Shown here: positions 44,764-57,700 of the stretch, one piece after another
How positions within the stretch are numbered: the first letter of the stretch is position 1
Layout of the letters: every line of letters begins with the position of its first letter
NCBI GenBank assembly: GCA_030549205.1
Contig: JAUKTV010000006.1
Span: forward strand, 1,940,501-2,004,500
Length of the DNA: 64,000 nucleotides
Source of the DNA: Apiosordaria backusii
Taxonomy: Eukaryota; Ascomycota; Sordariomycetes; Sordariales; Lasiosphaeriaceae
Direction of reading: 5' to 3'
Translations under genes and position numbers: made by a program
The notes under the pieces: model-generated
Told to the model about the DNA's origin: nothing
Database searches by the model: none
What the model saw: the letters and a program-made list of their open reading frames with translations, nothing else

Positions 44764-47043
44764 ATGAACGAATCCGAATACGTTCATCCTCTGCTATCAG
44801 CGGTGGGTTTACATGACGAGTTCAAACTGCGAGCAAACTGGGCGAGCAAACTCAACTCGCAGGAGCAGTCCTCAAGGTCTCCCAGCCCAAGTAGCGTCAC
44901 ACCATCAGAAGGCAGCTCGACGAACTTTTGCGAGTATGCCGCTTCGACAACAAGCAGCTGGGCAACCTCGGCCGGGCCCGGGACAGAATATGGATTTCAT
45001 GAAGAAGAAGAGGCCAAACCAGGGGCTAACGAGTAGGTGCCCTGATTCAATGTGAAGCATGACGCGACAGGATAGGACTTACACAGAGCCAAGGTCCTCG
45101 AAGATTCCGCCTCAACGCCCGGAAACACCGGCAGACAGGCTCAACCGATCCCTTGGTCGAAGTCACTCACCAAGTCTTCCCAGCTCCTTGCGAAACTCCA
45201 TCTCAGCTGCTGATAGGGGTGATGAGGAGACAGACGAGGTAGAAGAAGAGGTTGAGTCCGAATTTGATGCCGACGAAAGCGGGTGTGAAACGGCCCGACT
45301 CGGCGAGGATGACGATGACCAAGAAGACGCTTCTGATCAAGATGACGACGATAACGAATGGAGTGGCGAAAATGGAAATTTGGAGTCTCTCGTTATCTCG
45401 GCGGTCGATAAGGACTATTCTCTAGCAGCATTTTTGATTCCGTTACTTCACCGCGATTTCAACCTGGCGCTCAAGAGCAAAGTGGAAAATTGGCGGTGTG
45501 CAGCGTCTCATGCCGGATCAGGTGACGACGGCAAGCACGAGTCCTCCTCCACCAACACTTCACCAATCCAGCGATCAGGATCTGGGCCCTCACGCAAACG
45601 GAGGCGCACAAATTCAGATGAAGGGACACGAGAAGGCCGGGATGACGACCGAGATGAAGACGATGAAAAAAAGAGTCCCGGGGGCGGCAAGATGGGGCCT
45701 CCTTCGACTCCCCTTAGCGGAAACGTACGGGAGCCATTGCTTGCTTGTCCCTTTCACAAACGAGACCCCATCAAGTATAACGTTCACGGGGATTTCGGGG
45801 CTGGCAAGAAGCATCGGTACCGACCTTGTACAGGACCAGGCTTCAAGTCTATTCAACGGTTGAAGTAGGGTGCTTCAGTCCTTCGCCTGGGTAACCTGCT
45901 GACTTGTGTTAGGGAACATCTCAAGCGGACACATTCTCCCGTCCAGTGTGAGAGATGCAAAGAAACGTTTAATCCGGGAAAAGGCGGAGACCGTGCAGAA
46001 TCGCTCAACAAGCTAGCTGAACACCGCAAGAGCGAGGTTCCCTGTCCCCTTCGAGACGCTTCTCTTAAAGAAGGGGTCGACGAGGTCCAGTGGGCCATGC
46101 TGGATAAACAAAATCGGAAAAAGAATCAAGAAGTGCACCGGGTAGAGAAGTGGTTCGAGATCTGGGACGTCTTGTTTCCCGAGGTTGCCCGCCCAGAAAG
46201 CCCATGTATGTTTTCTGCACATCATACATTGATGTCTTCAACTGATCCGACACTGACATCGAGTGACAAGGGCACGAGATCCCCTCATCGTTCACATCCG
46301 GAACCCCCAAGGATGGCGAGGATTATTTTGTCGACCTCTTCTTCAACATTCTCGACCACAAGATCCAGCAAGGCGACATTCCTCTGCCCGCCCCCGATCC
46401 AACGAACCCCAGCAATCCCTCTAACAACCTCAACCTGGATCTCCTCCGGGACCGTTTGAAGACCGTCGTCCAAAACACCTTCCGGATGTACGTCTCGATC
46501 CGCGAGAACTTGTCACCGGAGACGTCGTCCAGCCAAAGCCAGAGCCTCAGTCACGGCCACAACCGCCAGCCCTCCTCGACCTACCGATCAGCAGGCACTG
46601 GCAGTCTCAGCGCCTCGCTTCTCCAGCAGCCATTACCCTCCACTGCTCCGACCTCAGTCACCAGCGGAACTCAACAACAGCAGCAGCAGCAGCAGCAGCA
46701 AGCCCAACAACAGCAACAGCAAAGCCCAACGGCAGCATATCTTCCGCCGGCAGCTGCCTACGGGATGGCGCACTCCCAGTTCATGCCCACTGTGTCCCCG
46801 ACCGCCTTTACGGGAATGGCAGACGACGGGACGGCCACAGCCATGACGGCAAGTCCCTACTTTTTCCACGCAGGCAACAACATGTTTACGCCCCAAGGCT
46901 ATTGGCTTCACCAGGTCCCGGCGGCTGCTAACCATCCACACCCTCATCCCCATGCTGTCTCGTTTCCGCACCAGGGACACCTCCAGACTGCGGCTGAGAC
47001 GTGGTTGAACTGGGGACATCCTGGCGGAGATGGTGAGCAGTAA
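44764..47043 (+). CDS. Fungal-specific C2H2-like zinc-finger protein with polyQ tract
   Basis: Four exons, 44764-45032, 45094-45864, 45913-46205 and 46271-47043, join in phase to give 701 residues. The first acceptor is the least certain; 45076 also keeps frame. The N-terminus is Ser-rich and acidic. The core carries paired Cys/His elements: CPFHKRDPIKYN, YRPCTGPGFKSIQRLKEHLKR with its THSPVQCERCKETF continuation, then LNKLAEHRKSEVPCP. This pattern belongs to a fungal-specific C2H2-like family. It is followed by a conserved KWFEIWDVLFP motif and a helical FFNILDHKI segment. The C-terminal third is low complexity, with a polyglutamine tract near 46670-46725 and a His/Pro stretch. A nuclear, possibly DNA-binding role is inferred. 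If the upstream exon is rejected, translation would begin at 45059. Confidence 0.82.
46670..46725 (+). repeat. CAG/CAA trinucleotide repeat encoding polyQ
   Basis: A run of CAG and CAA codons broken by one GCC encodes two glutamine blocks in the zinc-finger protein. Its length is likely polymorphic. Confidence 0.85.
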
Positions 47044-47435
47044 TTGAGTCTGGCTTGTTTTGTTTTTGCGTTGTCCATCTGGCCTGGGCTTGAGGAGTAT
47101 CGATTTATTGTCAACCTGTCTGGTAGCTTACATGTCTTGTGCAAACAATCTTGTTTTTCTGGGAGTAATATCGAGTGCATTTCTGTTGCAACAGACGGTA
47201 TGTGGAGAGTGATGAAGAATATCTCGCTTTAATTCCACACCTCGAATGATAACCCGCCAGCCTCGTACAACAATACAACAATGTATACATATACCCAAAC
47301 AGAAGCCCGCTTTCCCCCATTCCTTATGCCATGCTATGCTCTGATCAAGTAGCAATACCAACTTTTGGCTTGCTCCAAAGTAGATTTCTTTCATCCAAAA
47401 CTCTATCCAGCACTAGATTCCGCAACCCGGTTTGT
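47044..47435. other. Convergent 3' spacer
   Basis: About 0.4 kb between the stop codons of two convergent genes; only untranslated sequence is expected. Confidence 0.5.
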
Positions 47436-50400
47436 TCAGGGCAACACCCCCTGCCGCCAGCGCTCCACCATATCGACCTGTCCTGCTTGGCTGGGCATTT
47501 GCATTCCGTAGCCCCCATAAGCCCCATTCATTGGAATGTTACCGGCCTGCATCATAGGTTGTTGAGGTGTCAGCAAGCTTAAATTGCTGCTGTTGCCGTA
47601 TCCCAGGCTCATCCCGGCAGCGCCGGCCTGACCTCCAGCGTGCCCGCCCATCCCGTTGTTGAAGACGCCGTTCATGTATCCGCCGCTCCTGCCGCCGGCC
47701 GAGACAGACACCAGGCTCGTGGGCATCTGCGCTCGAAGTGCTGCCATCCTGAGTTCCTGCTCTTGTTGCACCCTCATCGCCTCGGCCTCCCGATTGAGTC
47801 GCGCTTGTTCGAGCGGATTCTTGTGGCCCATGGCGGCGTCAATGGGGTGAGCATTGAGCACGTTGGCCATGGACAGCGGACGGGACTGAGGGTTGGCTTG
47901 CAAACCACTCAAATTCGGGAGAAGACCAACTGGTGTGGCAACGCGAGGGGGATACATGCCGCCACCAGCAGCCATCTCACGCTCTCGTGCCTCCCTCTCA
48001 GCTTGTAGTCTGCGTCTTCGTTGGCCCAGCGTCTCTTCTTCCTCTGGGACATCAACCGGAGGAGCATTCTCCTTGCCGACATCAAATGACGCGACCCGGC
48101 TGTGCGCGACTGATTTGCCTTTGCTCTTGGTGTCGGAAATCTCCTCCTCGGCGCCGCCAAACTGGCTGAGAAGCTCGGCCGAAAACATGCCGCTGACGGG
48201 ACGGGTGCGCGGCAATGGGTTTTCCGCAGCCAGGCGTGCCTTGCGGGCAGCCAACGTTTCACCCTCTACCTCAGGATCGCTGTCCTCGGCATCTCCTCCC
48301 ACCATCGAGCCAGGTTGCTCTTCTTGGGCAAGCGGAAGGGTTAGCCTAGATTGGGACCGCAAACCCATCAGTCCAACTTGGGCGCCACCTGTCTGAGCAA
48401 GGGGCATGTGGCTCATTCGCTTCTGGATAACATCCAGAGACAACGGAACCTGTCCACTGTCTCTGCCCTGCAGTCTCTCACGGCGACGGCTGAGGGGCTC
48501 GTTGTCTTCGATTTCCCGGCGCTCCATCAAGCCAAGAGGACGATTCACCTCGCTCATGAGAGCGCTGATGTCCATAGTTGACCTGTTGTCCCCGCCGGCA
48601 GTGGCTTTGGCAAGCGCGAGCATGCCCAAAGGCACATCCTCATCATCCATGTCGGAGTGATTGTCCGGGTGCGCGTTGGGATCCTCCCATGCAAGATTGA
48701 CACGCTTACCCTTCCTCGTCTTCTGTTCCACCTGAGCGACGGCATCAAGCTCAAGGAGGGTGGTACCATGTTGACCGCGGGGAAGCTGAGTGCCGTCTTT
48801 GACTCGCTGTTGGTTCTGGCGCTTTCGGATCTGCAATTCTGCGAGCAGGGTTGTCGGCGGACCTTTGTAGACAGACCTTTCGTCCTCGCTTGACTCCTCG
48901 CTGGATTCTTCGCTGGATTCTTCGTCGGCACCGGGGGCAAGTGGATTTGGGGATTGGAGGGCGCCATCATCAGGTGTCCGATCGCCGTTTCGGCGGATTT
49001 GGTCGTCGTCGTCGCTGTCGTCATCATCTCCCCTGCTAGGGAAAAGGGAAAATCGGCTGGATCGCTTTTTTGGTTCGTTTTCGTAGTCAAGGAGACCCGA
49101 GCTCGAGTTTCTCTTGACAAGCGTCTTGCGTTTTGGCTTGACAACAATCTCCTCTTCAACAGGCTCGGTCTCGATCTTCTTGGGCTTCTTGGACTTGCGC
49201 TTCTTCTCGACTCCGTATACCTCATCACCCAAAGCCCCAGCGAAAGCGTGATCGGTAAAGGCGCTGACGGGCGCGGCGGCCGAGGCGTCGAGAATGCTGT
49301 CCAGCGTCGCCATGGCGGAACCGTCCTTGACCTCAATTTTGGGGAGATGCGTAGAGGGCAAGTCGAAAAAGGCGCTGGCGCGGAGCTGCGGTGGCAAACC
49401 GTCCAGAACAGTCGCCCGGGATTTGCGGTTGTCAGCCAAGCGTTGAGGGCGGCGGAACTCTCGTTGCTCCTCGGCAACGGGAGCAGCAGGATGGATGGTG
49501 CTTGCCTCAGACGCGTGCCTGGCGTGGCCCGAAGAAGCAAGGGCGGGCGCTTGTGGTGGCGCCAGTTCGTCGGCATTTGGTGTCTGGGGGCCGTAATCTC
49601 CGCCGAGCAGCTCCGGCATGAGGGGCAGGTTGTGCTGGCTACCACCGCGCAAACCTTCAGTCGGGTCAGGGAGCCACACTCGTGATTCCCGGGTCGGCAG
49701 TGGCATTGGCATCGCACTGAGCACCTGGGACCGCCTCGCGTTTCTAGCTGCCGCCTTGGGTTTCTTGGACAGCTTGGGCGGAAGATTCAGCATGGCTGGG
49801 ACCGGAGCTGGGTAGTAGAGCATCTGCTGCCCTGTAGACGGGTCAAAGTACGACGTTGGCCGCGGCCCTAGTGAGTTATTGACCTGGTGCTGTGGTGGCT
49901 GTTGTGTATGCGGGGGGAGCTCAGGTTCCTGATGAGGTACAAACTGATCGGCCTCGGGGTCACAATGAACGCCGTCGAAATCGCCAAACGCTGTCTGCGC
50001 CTGGTCATAGGTGGTGGTGGAGGCAGCCGTCATGGGCCTCACTCCGTGGTCATTGTTTTGATCCCAATACTGCGAATATTGGTCGGGTTGGTGAAGCTGC
50101 AACCGCGGAGCAGGCTCGTCCAAGAAGCCGTAGTTCTCGTTTTGGGGTGTCCGCATTCCTTCCACCTCATCGGCGAACTCTGGTTCAATATACTGGTGGG
50201 CGCTCGCCAGGATGCGCCGTTCCTCCTCCTCATCGTCATTGTCCGGCACTCCAAGATCGGCTCGGTCCATGGCATCTCGGGTCAAGCTTGTTGGCTGTTC
50301 CAGCTCAGCAATCTCGGCAAGGGACAGCTTGCTGGCGGCACTTCTTGTCGACGCCTTGCCCGGTCCATTCCGAGACATGAATGGGAAGTCCTCACCTTTC

Positions 50401-51704
50401 TCCACACTGGACGAGAGTGCAGCGGACTCCGGGGCTGGTGCGCCAATGGAGCTGGCCTTGCTGCCAGATCGGAGGCGGACCGAGGCGCCGGGCAAAGAAT
50501 GATGGGGACTCATGACATAACCGCCAAAACGAGCCGCGTTGTTTGTTTCCACCACCGAGTTCTTTCTACTTGCGAACTGCAACGCCGAGCCCGTATCTGA
50601 ACCAGCCGATGCCCCCCGCGCACGTTGGAGAATGGACGACCTCCGACTTTCCGACCGCTTGAGCTCGTTGTGTTCCTCGCGAATGGCGGCTTCGATCGAG
50701 CTGGTCATGGACAGGCGCTCAGCGGTGGCCTCGAGGGCGGCGATGTTGCCGAGAAAGGCGCCCGACTGCGATCGCTTGCTGATGTCTGGCGTGGGGTGTG
50801 TGAGGCTGATGCTCGCGGTGGAAGAGGTTCGCGGTAATGGGGAGTCAATCTGGCTCGTGGGGGAAGGAATTGTCGTGGGAGTCGGCCGGATCAGGGGGGT
50901 TTGTGCCGTCACTGAAGTCGGGGGGCGGATTGGGGACTCGGGGGCTTTCGCATTTGGCGATGGCGGCTCGGGATCTGAGGATGCAGCGGTGTTGTGCGGC
51001 ACGGGGGTATCTTGTTGATTTTGGGCCGTAACGGATTTTTCCTCGTCAATGGTCGTATCCGCGGCGCCAACAGCTGCGCCAAGACCTGATCCCTCGTCTT
51101 CCACACTTGGATCTGTCGCGTCTGCGTGTTGCTGTGCAGTTGGAGCTGGCGATGTTGTCCGCGAGGACGGACCGAGAGATGGACGAAGACTGGCATTGCT
51201 CTTTTTGGCTGCCAATTCCCTTTCTTTCAGGACCACTGCGGCGTGCAGGGCTTCAAACGATTGGACCATGGTGCTGACAACCGTCACGCCGCGACCAGCC
51301 GCTGTGGCACTGGACGTGCTGCTGACGCTGTTGCTTCTGCCAATGGCGCTGCCCACCTGCAAAAAGTTTTCCCCTCTGGATGTGTTTGAAGTGCTGAGCA
51401 TCGATTCGTGTTCGAGAGAAAACGACGACTTTTTTCTCAACAGGCGGTCCGTGGCCGAGTGGTCCGACAAGTAATCACTGTCGTTCATGGAGAGGGGAGT
51501 AGACGTCTTTTCGGCCAGGCTCACATAGGCCATCGGATTGGGCGACTGGGCGGGCGAGACCAGGCTGGTCGAGGTCGACTGAGACGTTGGCGACAGGCGC
51601 GAGGCGAAGGAATCTGGGGAAAACGGCGGGTGCTGGCCTTGTTGATCAGGCGTGTCGTCATCGGCCTGGTCGGCCAGCAGAGCGTTATATCTTGACGCCG
51701 CCAT
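47436..51704 (-). CDS. Large disordered fungal protein (1422 aa), function unknown
   Basis: One uninterrupted frame of 1422 codons starts MAASRYNALLADQ. Nearly the whole protein is Ser/Pro/Thr-rich and looks disordered. Acidic and serine blocks include DDDDSDDDDQ and the repeated SSEE motif, and there are Lys-rich patches such as KKRKSKKPKKIE. Toward the C-terminus are charged helical segments, including GLMERREIEDNEPLSRRRERL, seen here in part, ETLAARKARLAAENPLP and ETLGQRRRRLQAEREARERE. These look like short conserved interaction motifs or coiled coils. The last 200 residues are Gly/Met/Gln-rich. I recognise no Pfam-type domain. The frame's length and protein-like composition make it a real gene. 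Composition suggests a cytosolic scaffold or regulator, but no role is claimed. Confidence 0.85.
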   Translation of the reverse strand: MAASRYNALLADQADDDTPDQQGQHPPFSPDSFASRLSPTSQSTSTSLVSPAQSPNPMAYVSLAEKTSTPLSMNDSDYLSDHSATDRLLRKKSSFSLEHESMLSTSNTSRGENFLQVGSAIGRSNSVSSTSSATAAGRGVTVVSTMVQSFEALHAAVVLKERELAAKKSNASLRPSLGPSSRTTSPAPTAQQHADATDPSVEDEGSGLGAAVGAADTTIDEEKSVTAQNQQDTPVPHNTAASSDPEPPSPNAKAPESPIRPPTSVTAQTPLIRPTPTTIPSPTSQIDSPLPRTSSTASISLTHPTPDISKRSQSGAFLGNIAALEATAERLSMTSSIEAAIREEHNELKRSESRRSSILQRARGASAGSDTGSALQFASRKNSVVETNNAARFGGYVMSPHHSLPGASVRLRSGSKASSIGAPAPESAALSSSVEKGEDFPFMSRNGPGKASTRSAASKLSLAEIAELEQPTSLTRDAMDRADLGVPDNDDEEEERRILASAHQYIEPEFADEVEGMRTPQNENYGFLDEPAPRLQLHQPDQYSQYWDQNNDHGVRPMTAASTTTYDQAQTAFGDFDGVHCDPEADQFVPHQEPELPPHTQQPPQHQVNNSLGPRPTSYFDPSTGQQMLYYPAPVPAMLNLPPKLSKKPKAAARNARRSQVLSAMPMPLPTRESRVWLPDPTEGLRGGSQHNLPLMPELLGGDYGPQTPNADELAPPQAPALASSGHARHASEASTIHPAAPVAEEQREFRRPQRLADNRKSRATVLDGLPPQLRASAFFDLPSTHLPKIEVKDGSAMATLDSILDASAAAPVSAFTDHAFAGALGDEVYGVEKKRKSKKPKKIETEPVEEEIVVKPKRKTLVKRNSSSGLLDYENEPKKRSSRFSLFPSRGDDDDSDDDDQIRRNGDRTPDDGALQSPNPLAPGADEESSEESSEESSEDERSVYKGPPTTLLAELQIRKRQNQQRVKDGTQLPRGQHGTTLLELDAVAQVEQKTRKGKRVNLAWEDPNAHPDNHSDMDDEDVPLGMLALAKATAGGDNRSTMDISALMSEVNRPLGLMERREIEDNEPLSRRRERLQGRDSGQVPLSLDVIQKRMSHMPLAQTGGAQVGLMGLRSQSRLTLPLAQEEQPGSMVGGDAEDSDPEVEGETLAARKARLAAENPLPRTRPVSGMFSAELLSQFGGAEEEISDTKSKGKSVAHSRVASFDVGKENAPPVDVPEEEETLGQRRRRLQAEREAREREMAAGGGMYPPRVATPVGLLPNLSGLQANPQSRPLSMANVLNAHPIDAAMGHKNPLEQARLNREAEAMRVQQEQELRMAALRAQMPTSLVSVSAGGRSGGYMNGVFNNGMGGHAGGQAGAAGMSLGYGNSSNLSLLTPQQPMMQAGNIPMNGAYGGYGMQMPSQAGQVDMVERWRQGVLP

Positions 51705-54700
51705 GGTGGAGGGGGACGGACATGGACAAAGGCGTCGAGCTCGCTCTGGACTGCCTTAGTGTGCCACGGTTGGTCGCCGTCCTGCAGAGGCCCCGCCTAG
51801 TGCAATGTAGGATCCGGTGTCGGTTGCTTTTCGTGCGCTTGTGTTCGTCGAGAAGAACAATAAAGTTCGAAACTGGATAGCCGTTGTCCTCGAGGCCGAT
51901 TGATGAAACGGCAGCTGTCTGGCTATCAAGGTAAGGTAACGGGGACCAGGTTTGGCAAGTGGGATGTCGGTCAGGTGGATGTGCCGTTGGAGCACATGTC
52001 CTCCAGTCCTAACATTTGGATGCGAAGAAGAGATGGAAGAGAAAACAACCGGCCAGGGCGGGATTTGACACCTTCTACACTACATAAACAAAGCACCGTC
52101 GGTGCCTGGGCTTATTTCGTTTTAATCTCATCTATCAAAGGGATCCCGGTTCCCGAATCCAGTTTGTCGGGGCGTTGAAGTCTTGGGCTTGTGTCACTGT
52201 GGGCCGCGAATCAGCGATCCTGTTTTTTGGCCTGCAACACCACCAACTCTCTCTGCCAGATCCAAGCTTATCGGCCCAAAGCTGCATCACGACCCTCGCC
52301 GAGACGGGCTCTCGGCAAGTACCTAGGTAGTGTGTCCTAGCAGCTTGACACCGTCACCGCGTCGAGCTGCGGTCTGAGGTGTGATGCGGCCCCGAGTTTT
52401 TTTCAGGGCGCTTCTTCGTCAATTTCTTCCGGCCTACCTACTTTTCGTGTTCTCGAACACGCAAAATGGAGCTGTTCTTTATTGCATCCCCATCACTCCC
52501 AATTTTAGCTTTCTCCCGCTGTTCCGCCACCAGGGCTCCCCTGAATACGGTGCCCACGTTCAGCTCATTTGCCCATCTTGCTGACCCCACCTTCAATCCA
52601 GGGGACGACCGAGAGAAACTTGGTTGGCGAGATGTGTTTTTGTCGGGCCCGCGAGTCTTGGTTTGCCAGAAGTATCAGGAGAGATAGGTAACGGACATTC
52701 GCCGTGGCCTCGCATTGGCCGAACCAGACAGGCGACCTGACCGCTGATAACTCCCAGCAGACTGCACTGGCACAACATGCGACAGCATCGCATCTCTCTC
52801 GATAATCTTGAGCTGTTCCTCGGAAGGCTAGGTGTACACTTTGTCGATATCTGGGGCTCCAGCCGTGACCCTCTCTCGGCCCGCTGAAGCTTAACACCCT
52901 GGCCATGTCTTGAGATCTTCCACTCATATCATATGCCGTGCGCTTATCGGTGGCCCGCCCCCTGACACGTTTCCGAGCGACATCTCATCCTCGCCAGTGT
53001 TGTCAGATTACGGCAGACGAGAAACCATGTCACAGGCATCTTCGGCAGGATTTGTCTTGTTGAGGCCAATAATGCAGTAGCAGTGCGAGGATTGACAGCT
53101 TTATCCAGCCGAACCGACGTCTGCGCCCTTGGCGTGAACACAGCATCTCGAAAAGCGTCACCGTCATCCGTGCCTGCTGCCACGCGACATTCGGGAGAGC
53201 TTCTCTTGGCGGGACTGGGGGGTGTGGCTTTGGGCTGTCTTCCTGCCAACCAAGAAACTGAAGAGTCTGGAAAGCTGTCAAACCTTCCCAGATTCATGGT
53301 TGCGATAGAACCCATCCGAGCGTGTCTCGTGCCGCGTTTCAATCGACGACATTGATACCCAGTATTTGCTCATGATTTTCTCAGCGATGTGGTGGTGAGG
53401 AGTAGGGTTGCATCTGTCACAAGCTTGGACTCGTCCAGAACCCCCACGGATCCTTGACAAGATCGCGCCCTGAACGTGGCGGCATCAACGTCTTCCGATC
53501 TTGTACCAGATTGGATGGATCCAGCGACGTCGTCGTAACATCGCACCGGTCGAGACATTGCCGCTCAACTGCTCCGTTTTCGATAGCTACGCGCTGTCTC
53601 GGTTCAGTGGTCTCAAATGAGAACTGCGACATGCAGGGCCCTGCCAAAGGACAACACGAATCCTTGACATGTTCCACATTACTCATCTTTTGTACGATTG
53701 TATTTCTTCAGTTCAGGCTAATCAAGACCTCCAGGCCGGAACCTTCGTTTTTCCTTGTGAGACGAACACAATCTCGAAAATAATCTTGCTTCGGATAAAG
53801 AGTCCTTTCTCCGCGGGTACCTGCATTGTCGTATACATCCACGTTCATATCATTTCATCCAGTTCCGTTCAAATGTCAAAACTTTCAGCCCTCGCACAAT
53901 GAGGCAGAATAGAGATAGCTGACTATTGGGCTTCAAACTGTTGCATCTCATGATAACAATATCCGATCAGTGGCTCATTTGTTATCTCTTGGCATCCCAT
54001 GTCCGGTGGGTGTTATCAACTGACAACGCAGATGACTGGGAAACATGTCTCTGTGAAAGAGTCACCTGTGACATCGATGTTCATTAAGGTAGGATAGTAG
54101 CTGTTACTCTGCCACAACAGCCGCTTTGTGATACACAGCACCATGTTTTGCATACTACACTCACGCAAGGGTGTCACCACGTCTGACATGGACATCTACC
54201 CGACACTGGCGAGGCTGGCTCTTGGTCGTTCTCAGATTGCCGCTCATCTCCTTTCTGGTCTACCCCATCTTGCCGTCCTCATTTACTCTGCATAAGCGTG
54301 CGACGCATCGTAGAACTGTGGCGTCTGGGCTTGGGTCTTGGTGTACGGTTGTAATGTATGACGGAGTGGCAGGTTTATGGGACGACGTGGCTGGTGTAGT
54401 ACCGCTCAAGCCAGGCTTGTTCTTCATGTGTAGTTGACATGTACATAGGAAGGCTGACATGTCGGAACTACCAGTTTGGGTACCTTGGCCTCGCTAACCA
54501 CGTCCCCTCAATGTTTTGGACGTTCGATAGGTATGGGTCCTTGCATATTATTTAAAGAGCAAATTATTCAGTGACTAGGTTTTTCTGGTAGTAGCTGAGT
54601 TGAAAGTTGCCAACTTGATGACGAACCGACAATGATCTCGCAGCACTTACCTTAACTTGAATGGTAGAGGGTTTGATTGCTCGAATTTGTTGTGAGAAAG

Positions 54701-57700
54701 TACCTAAGTAACCCCCTAAGCATGATAGGATACCCATGAGTTGATAATGGGCTAGACTACTGTTCGCGCAAACTAAGAAGTTCAGTGAAGCGAGGGGACT
54801 TCCTCTTTGGTTTCATCCAGTTACAAGTTCCAAGTATTGATAGCATCCCATGCTCCGATAATAAGATTGGGGTTTATCTGTTATGCCAACATTACTCGTC
54901 TGATCACGAGCTCCGAGTTCAGAACAGCGCATTCGAAGATGTTTCATTATAGGTAGGTCATGGATATTGTCTCAAACTGGCCAAAGTCTGTGCCTTAGTG
55001 ATACTTGAAATCTTCAGGAGTATGACTTCAGATTCTCCAGGTGTGTTTTTTGATGACTTCGAGTGTAGTGATGGTCATACTTGTACTTGGATGAACCAAA
55101 TGGTGAAAGCCCACGGTATAGTTGTCTCACGAGTCATATCACTACCTTAAGGTACCCTACGTACTTTCCTGAGGCAAGTTTCAGTTCAGGCTTCCCCAGG
55201 AGCCTACGTACTTACATATCTCAAAGCCTACAGATGGAATAGGCAAGTCCCTATGTATCTAGGGGATAGTCCCCATAGGCATAGATAAATACTGGGCGCG
55301 ACATCGCAGCAGAAGACTCCAAATGTAAGAATGTCGAGATTGGTTTCGATGACGGGCACTACGACTGGATAAACTGCCTCTGGCTGTATTATGTTGGACA
55401 GCAGCGTTACTTCAGAGTTTTTCATATCGCCCTAGCAAGACACTCTTCCCGGGACGAAACAAACTAGTTCGCGGCTAAGTCGTTGCTCCGAGGGCCGAAG
55501 TGTACCATAGAATGTACTCATCGAAGATAACTTGCCTATTCGTCTTCTCTTGTCACTGGAAGCAGCAGAGCATTGCCAAGTACCCCAAGCATGATATTCA
55601 AGTCCTTGCCTTATTGTCATCAACGCTGATATCCAGATGGTTCCTGGATAGATATTGTCTAGCCGTGTCCTCCGCTTGACATGGTTCATTTTCTTTTCGA
55701 ACCAGTATATTGTCAGTTGTGGTGTTGGAAACACAGTACTTCAGGTTGAGAAACGGAAGGCCACGAGGAGCACGGCATCAATCAAAACGGCTGGGCTCAC
55801 AACATCTGAGTCAGCCATGACGATCCCATGCGTTTGATGGCCGTCGGCCCGCTATGATAGGCATCGTTTGTGCGCCTTCCTAGGTATCCGATGGCATTCG
55901 CCGCCACAAGACCAGCTAGATATAAGGTAGATAGTGGACGATCGGCCGTCGACATTAGCACTTCACACCTGCCGTCTCGTGTCGGCGATGATCCGTGTCA
56001 GGTATACGGGCGGCTGCTGCGAGGTACCTTATGATATATCTCGGCGATGATGGTCATGGCACTTTGGGTCATGGGATTATTAGAGATTGCCAAGACTAAG
56101 CAGAAGAACCCTTAAACACAACAGCCGTTATCAGAGTTTGTTTTGCCACTTCCCCGCAAAATACCAAAAAGAGATTCGAACGAGCGAACGCAGCGGCCAA
56201 GAATCTGGGGTAAAATGTGGATTTTGCGGGTGAAAGAGGTGGGCGTCATCAATGGAAGGAATGGGATGTTGATCAACCACTCGCAATTGCTTCCGGTTTG
56301 CTCGTTCCAATTTGAGAAAGCGTCCGCGTGACAGTTTTCCATATCAACAGAACAGCCAAGAGGACAGCTGTCGACAGATTTGAACAAGGTAAACACATTC
56401 GGAACCCGGAGCATGTCATCTTCTGAAGCTGACGATGGCCGACATGAACCGTCCGGGGTGTTTTGGAGGTACTGCGAAGAGCGGTCTGAGAGGGGGGAGA
56501 CTGTCGTTGGAGAAGATGTGCCGTATCCATGCCCAGCAGGGGTTGCTGCATAACTTCCCTTGCATTAGATCCAATGGGAAGTGGCAGCAAGAAAAACTGC
56601 CCGTGTCACGAGAGGGTCTTCTGCTGCGTGTGGCTGACCGAAATGCAATGGCCATCCGCTGGCATCGTGGCGATGGGAAACATGAGACGATGGACTTGCT
56701 CTTCGGGGGCCCGGACTCTTGTCGTTGACATCTTTTAAAGCGTTGGCGTAGGTATGGATACCGATTTGTGAGCTGTCGTTTTATAGTGTCGGTCGGCTAT
56801 CGGCGATCGGGACTCATTGAAGGGTAAGCTCTCTTGGCTCTCAGCGGTTCGGGAACCCTTCCACCTAGACAGGGGTAAAATCCTGAAGTGTGGGCGGTGA
56901 GATGGGGGGTAATTACCTATATAGAAACGGGCAACCTCATGTGGGGGTTGCACCCCCCCCGCGGGTTTTCTCGCCTCAAAGACATCACAAGTCTATGAGA
57001 GAACTCAAAGTTGCCTCTCGGGCTGAGGTCTGGCAGCATCATCAAGCTGACCATCGGGACGGTTGCGTAATGCCGAGTTTGAATTTGAGAGGTTGTCACC
57101 GCTCAAGTTTGCTAGTGGAGCATCACCCGACGGTGCCCGTTAGAATGGAGACGGAGTTATCTAGCGGCTTGGTCCCTGAAGCCACCGCCGCGGTACCGAG
57201 CATTCTTCACCCCTTAGTCTCGACCATTGCGTGTAGCAAACAAAGCGGGAACCCTCGTGTTTGTCCCATCTCGAGACTTGAAACAAAAACGAGGGGCGAG
57301 CCGAGGCTGAGCGAGGTCAGCGCACCCTCACCGACTCGGACCCTGAAAATGACCATTTCCATTCCGGAAAGGCTGCGACGGGCGGGCACTAATTGCTCAA
57401 GCGTCACTTGACCTGAAAAAGTCCGTGGCTGAACAGGCGCCCTGGTCTGCTAGCAGAGCCGACACCGCCTAGACAGTCCATCGATATGACTGTGGTACTG
57501 TGCAACGGACGGTGAATTACCTTGCAAAGATCTGCTCAAAGGAGATCTGTTTCTTGTTCTTTGTGAACCCTGATTGTCAGTCCCTTTGACCGCACGATGG
57601 CTTGTGATCGCTGACCAAAAAGCCCTCTGGGGGGAAATGATGAGCCAACGGCAGTCGGAAAAAATGGGATTATCACTGGATGATGTCAGGCTTCAAACTC

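Noticed and set aside
56890..57411. 173-codon open frame on the plus strand in the gene-poor region
   Set aside because: No family motif, and its composition does not resemble neighbouring real genes.
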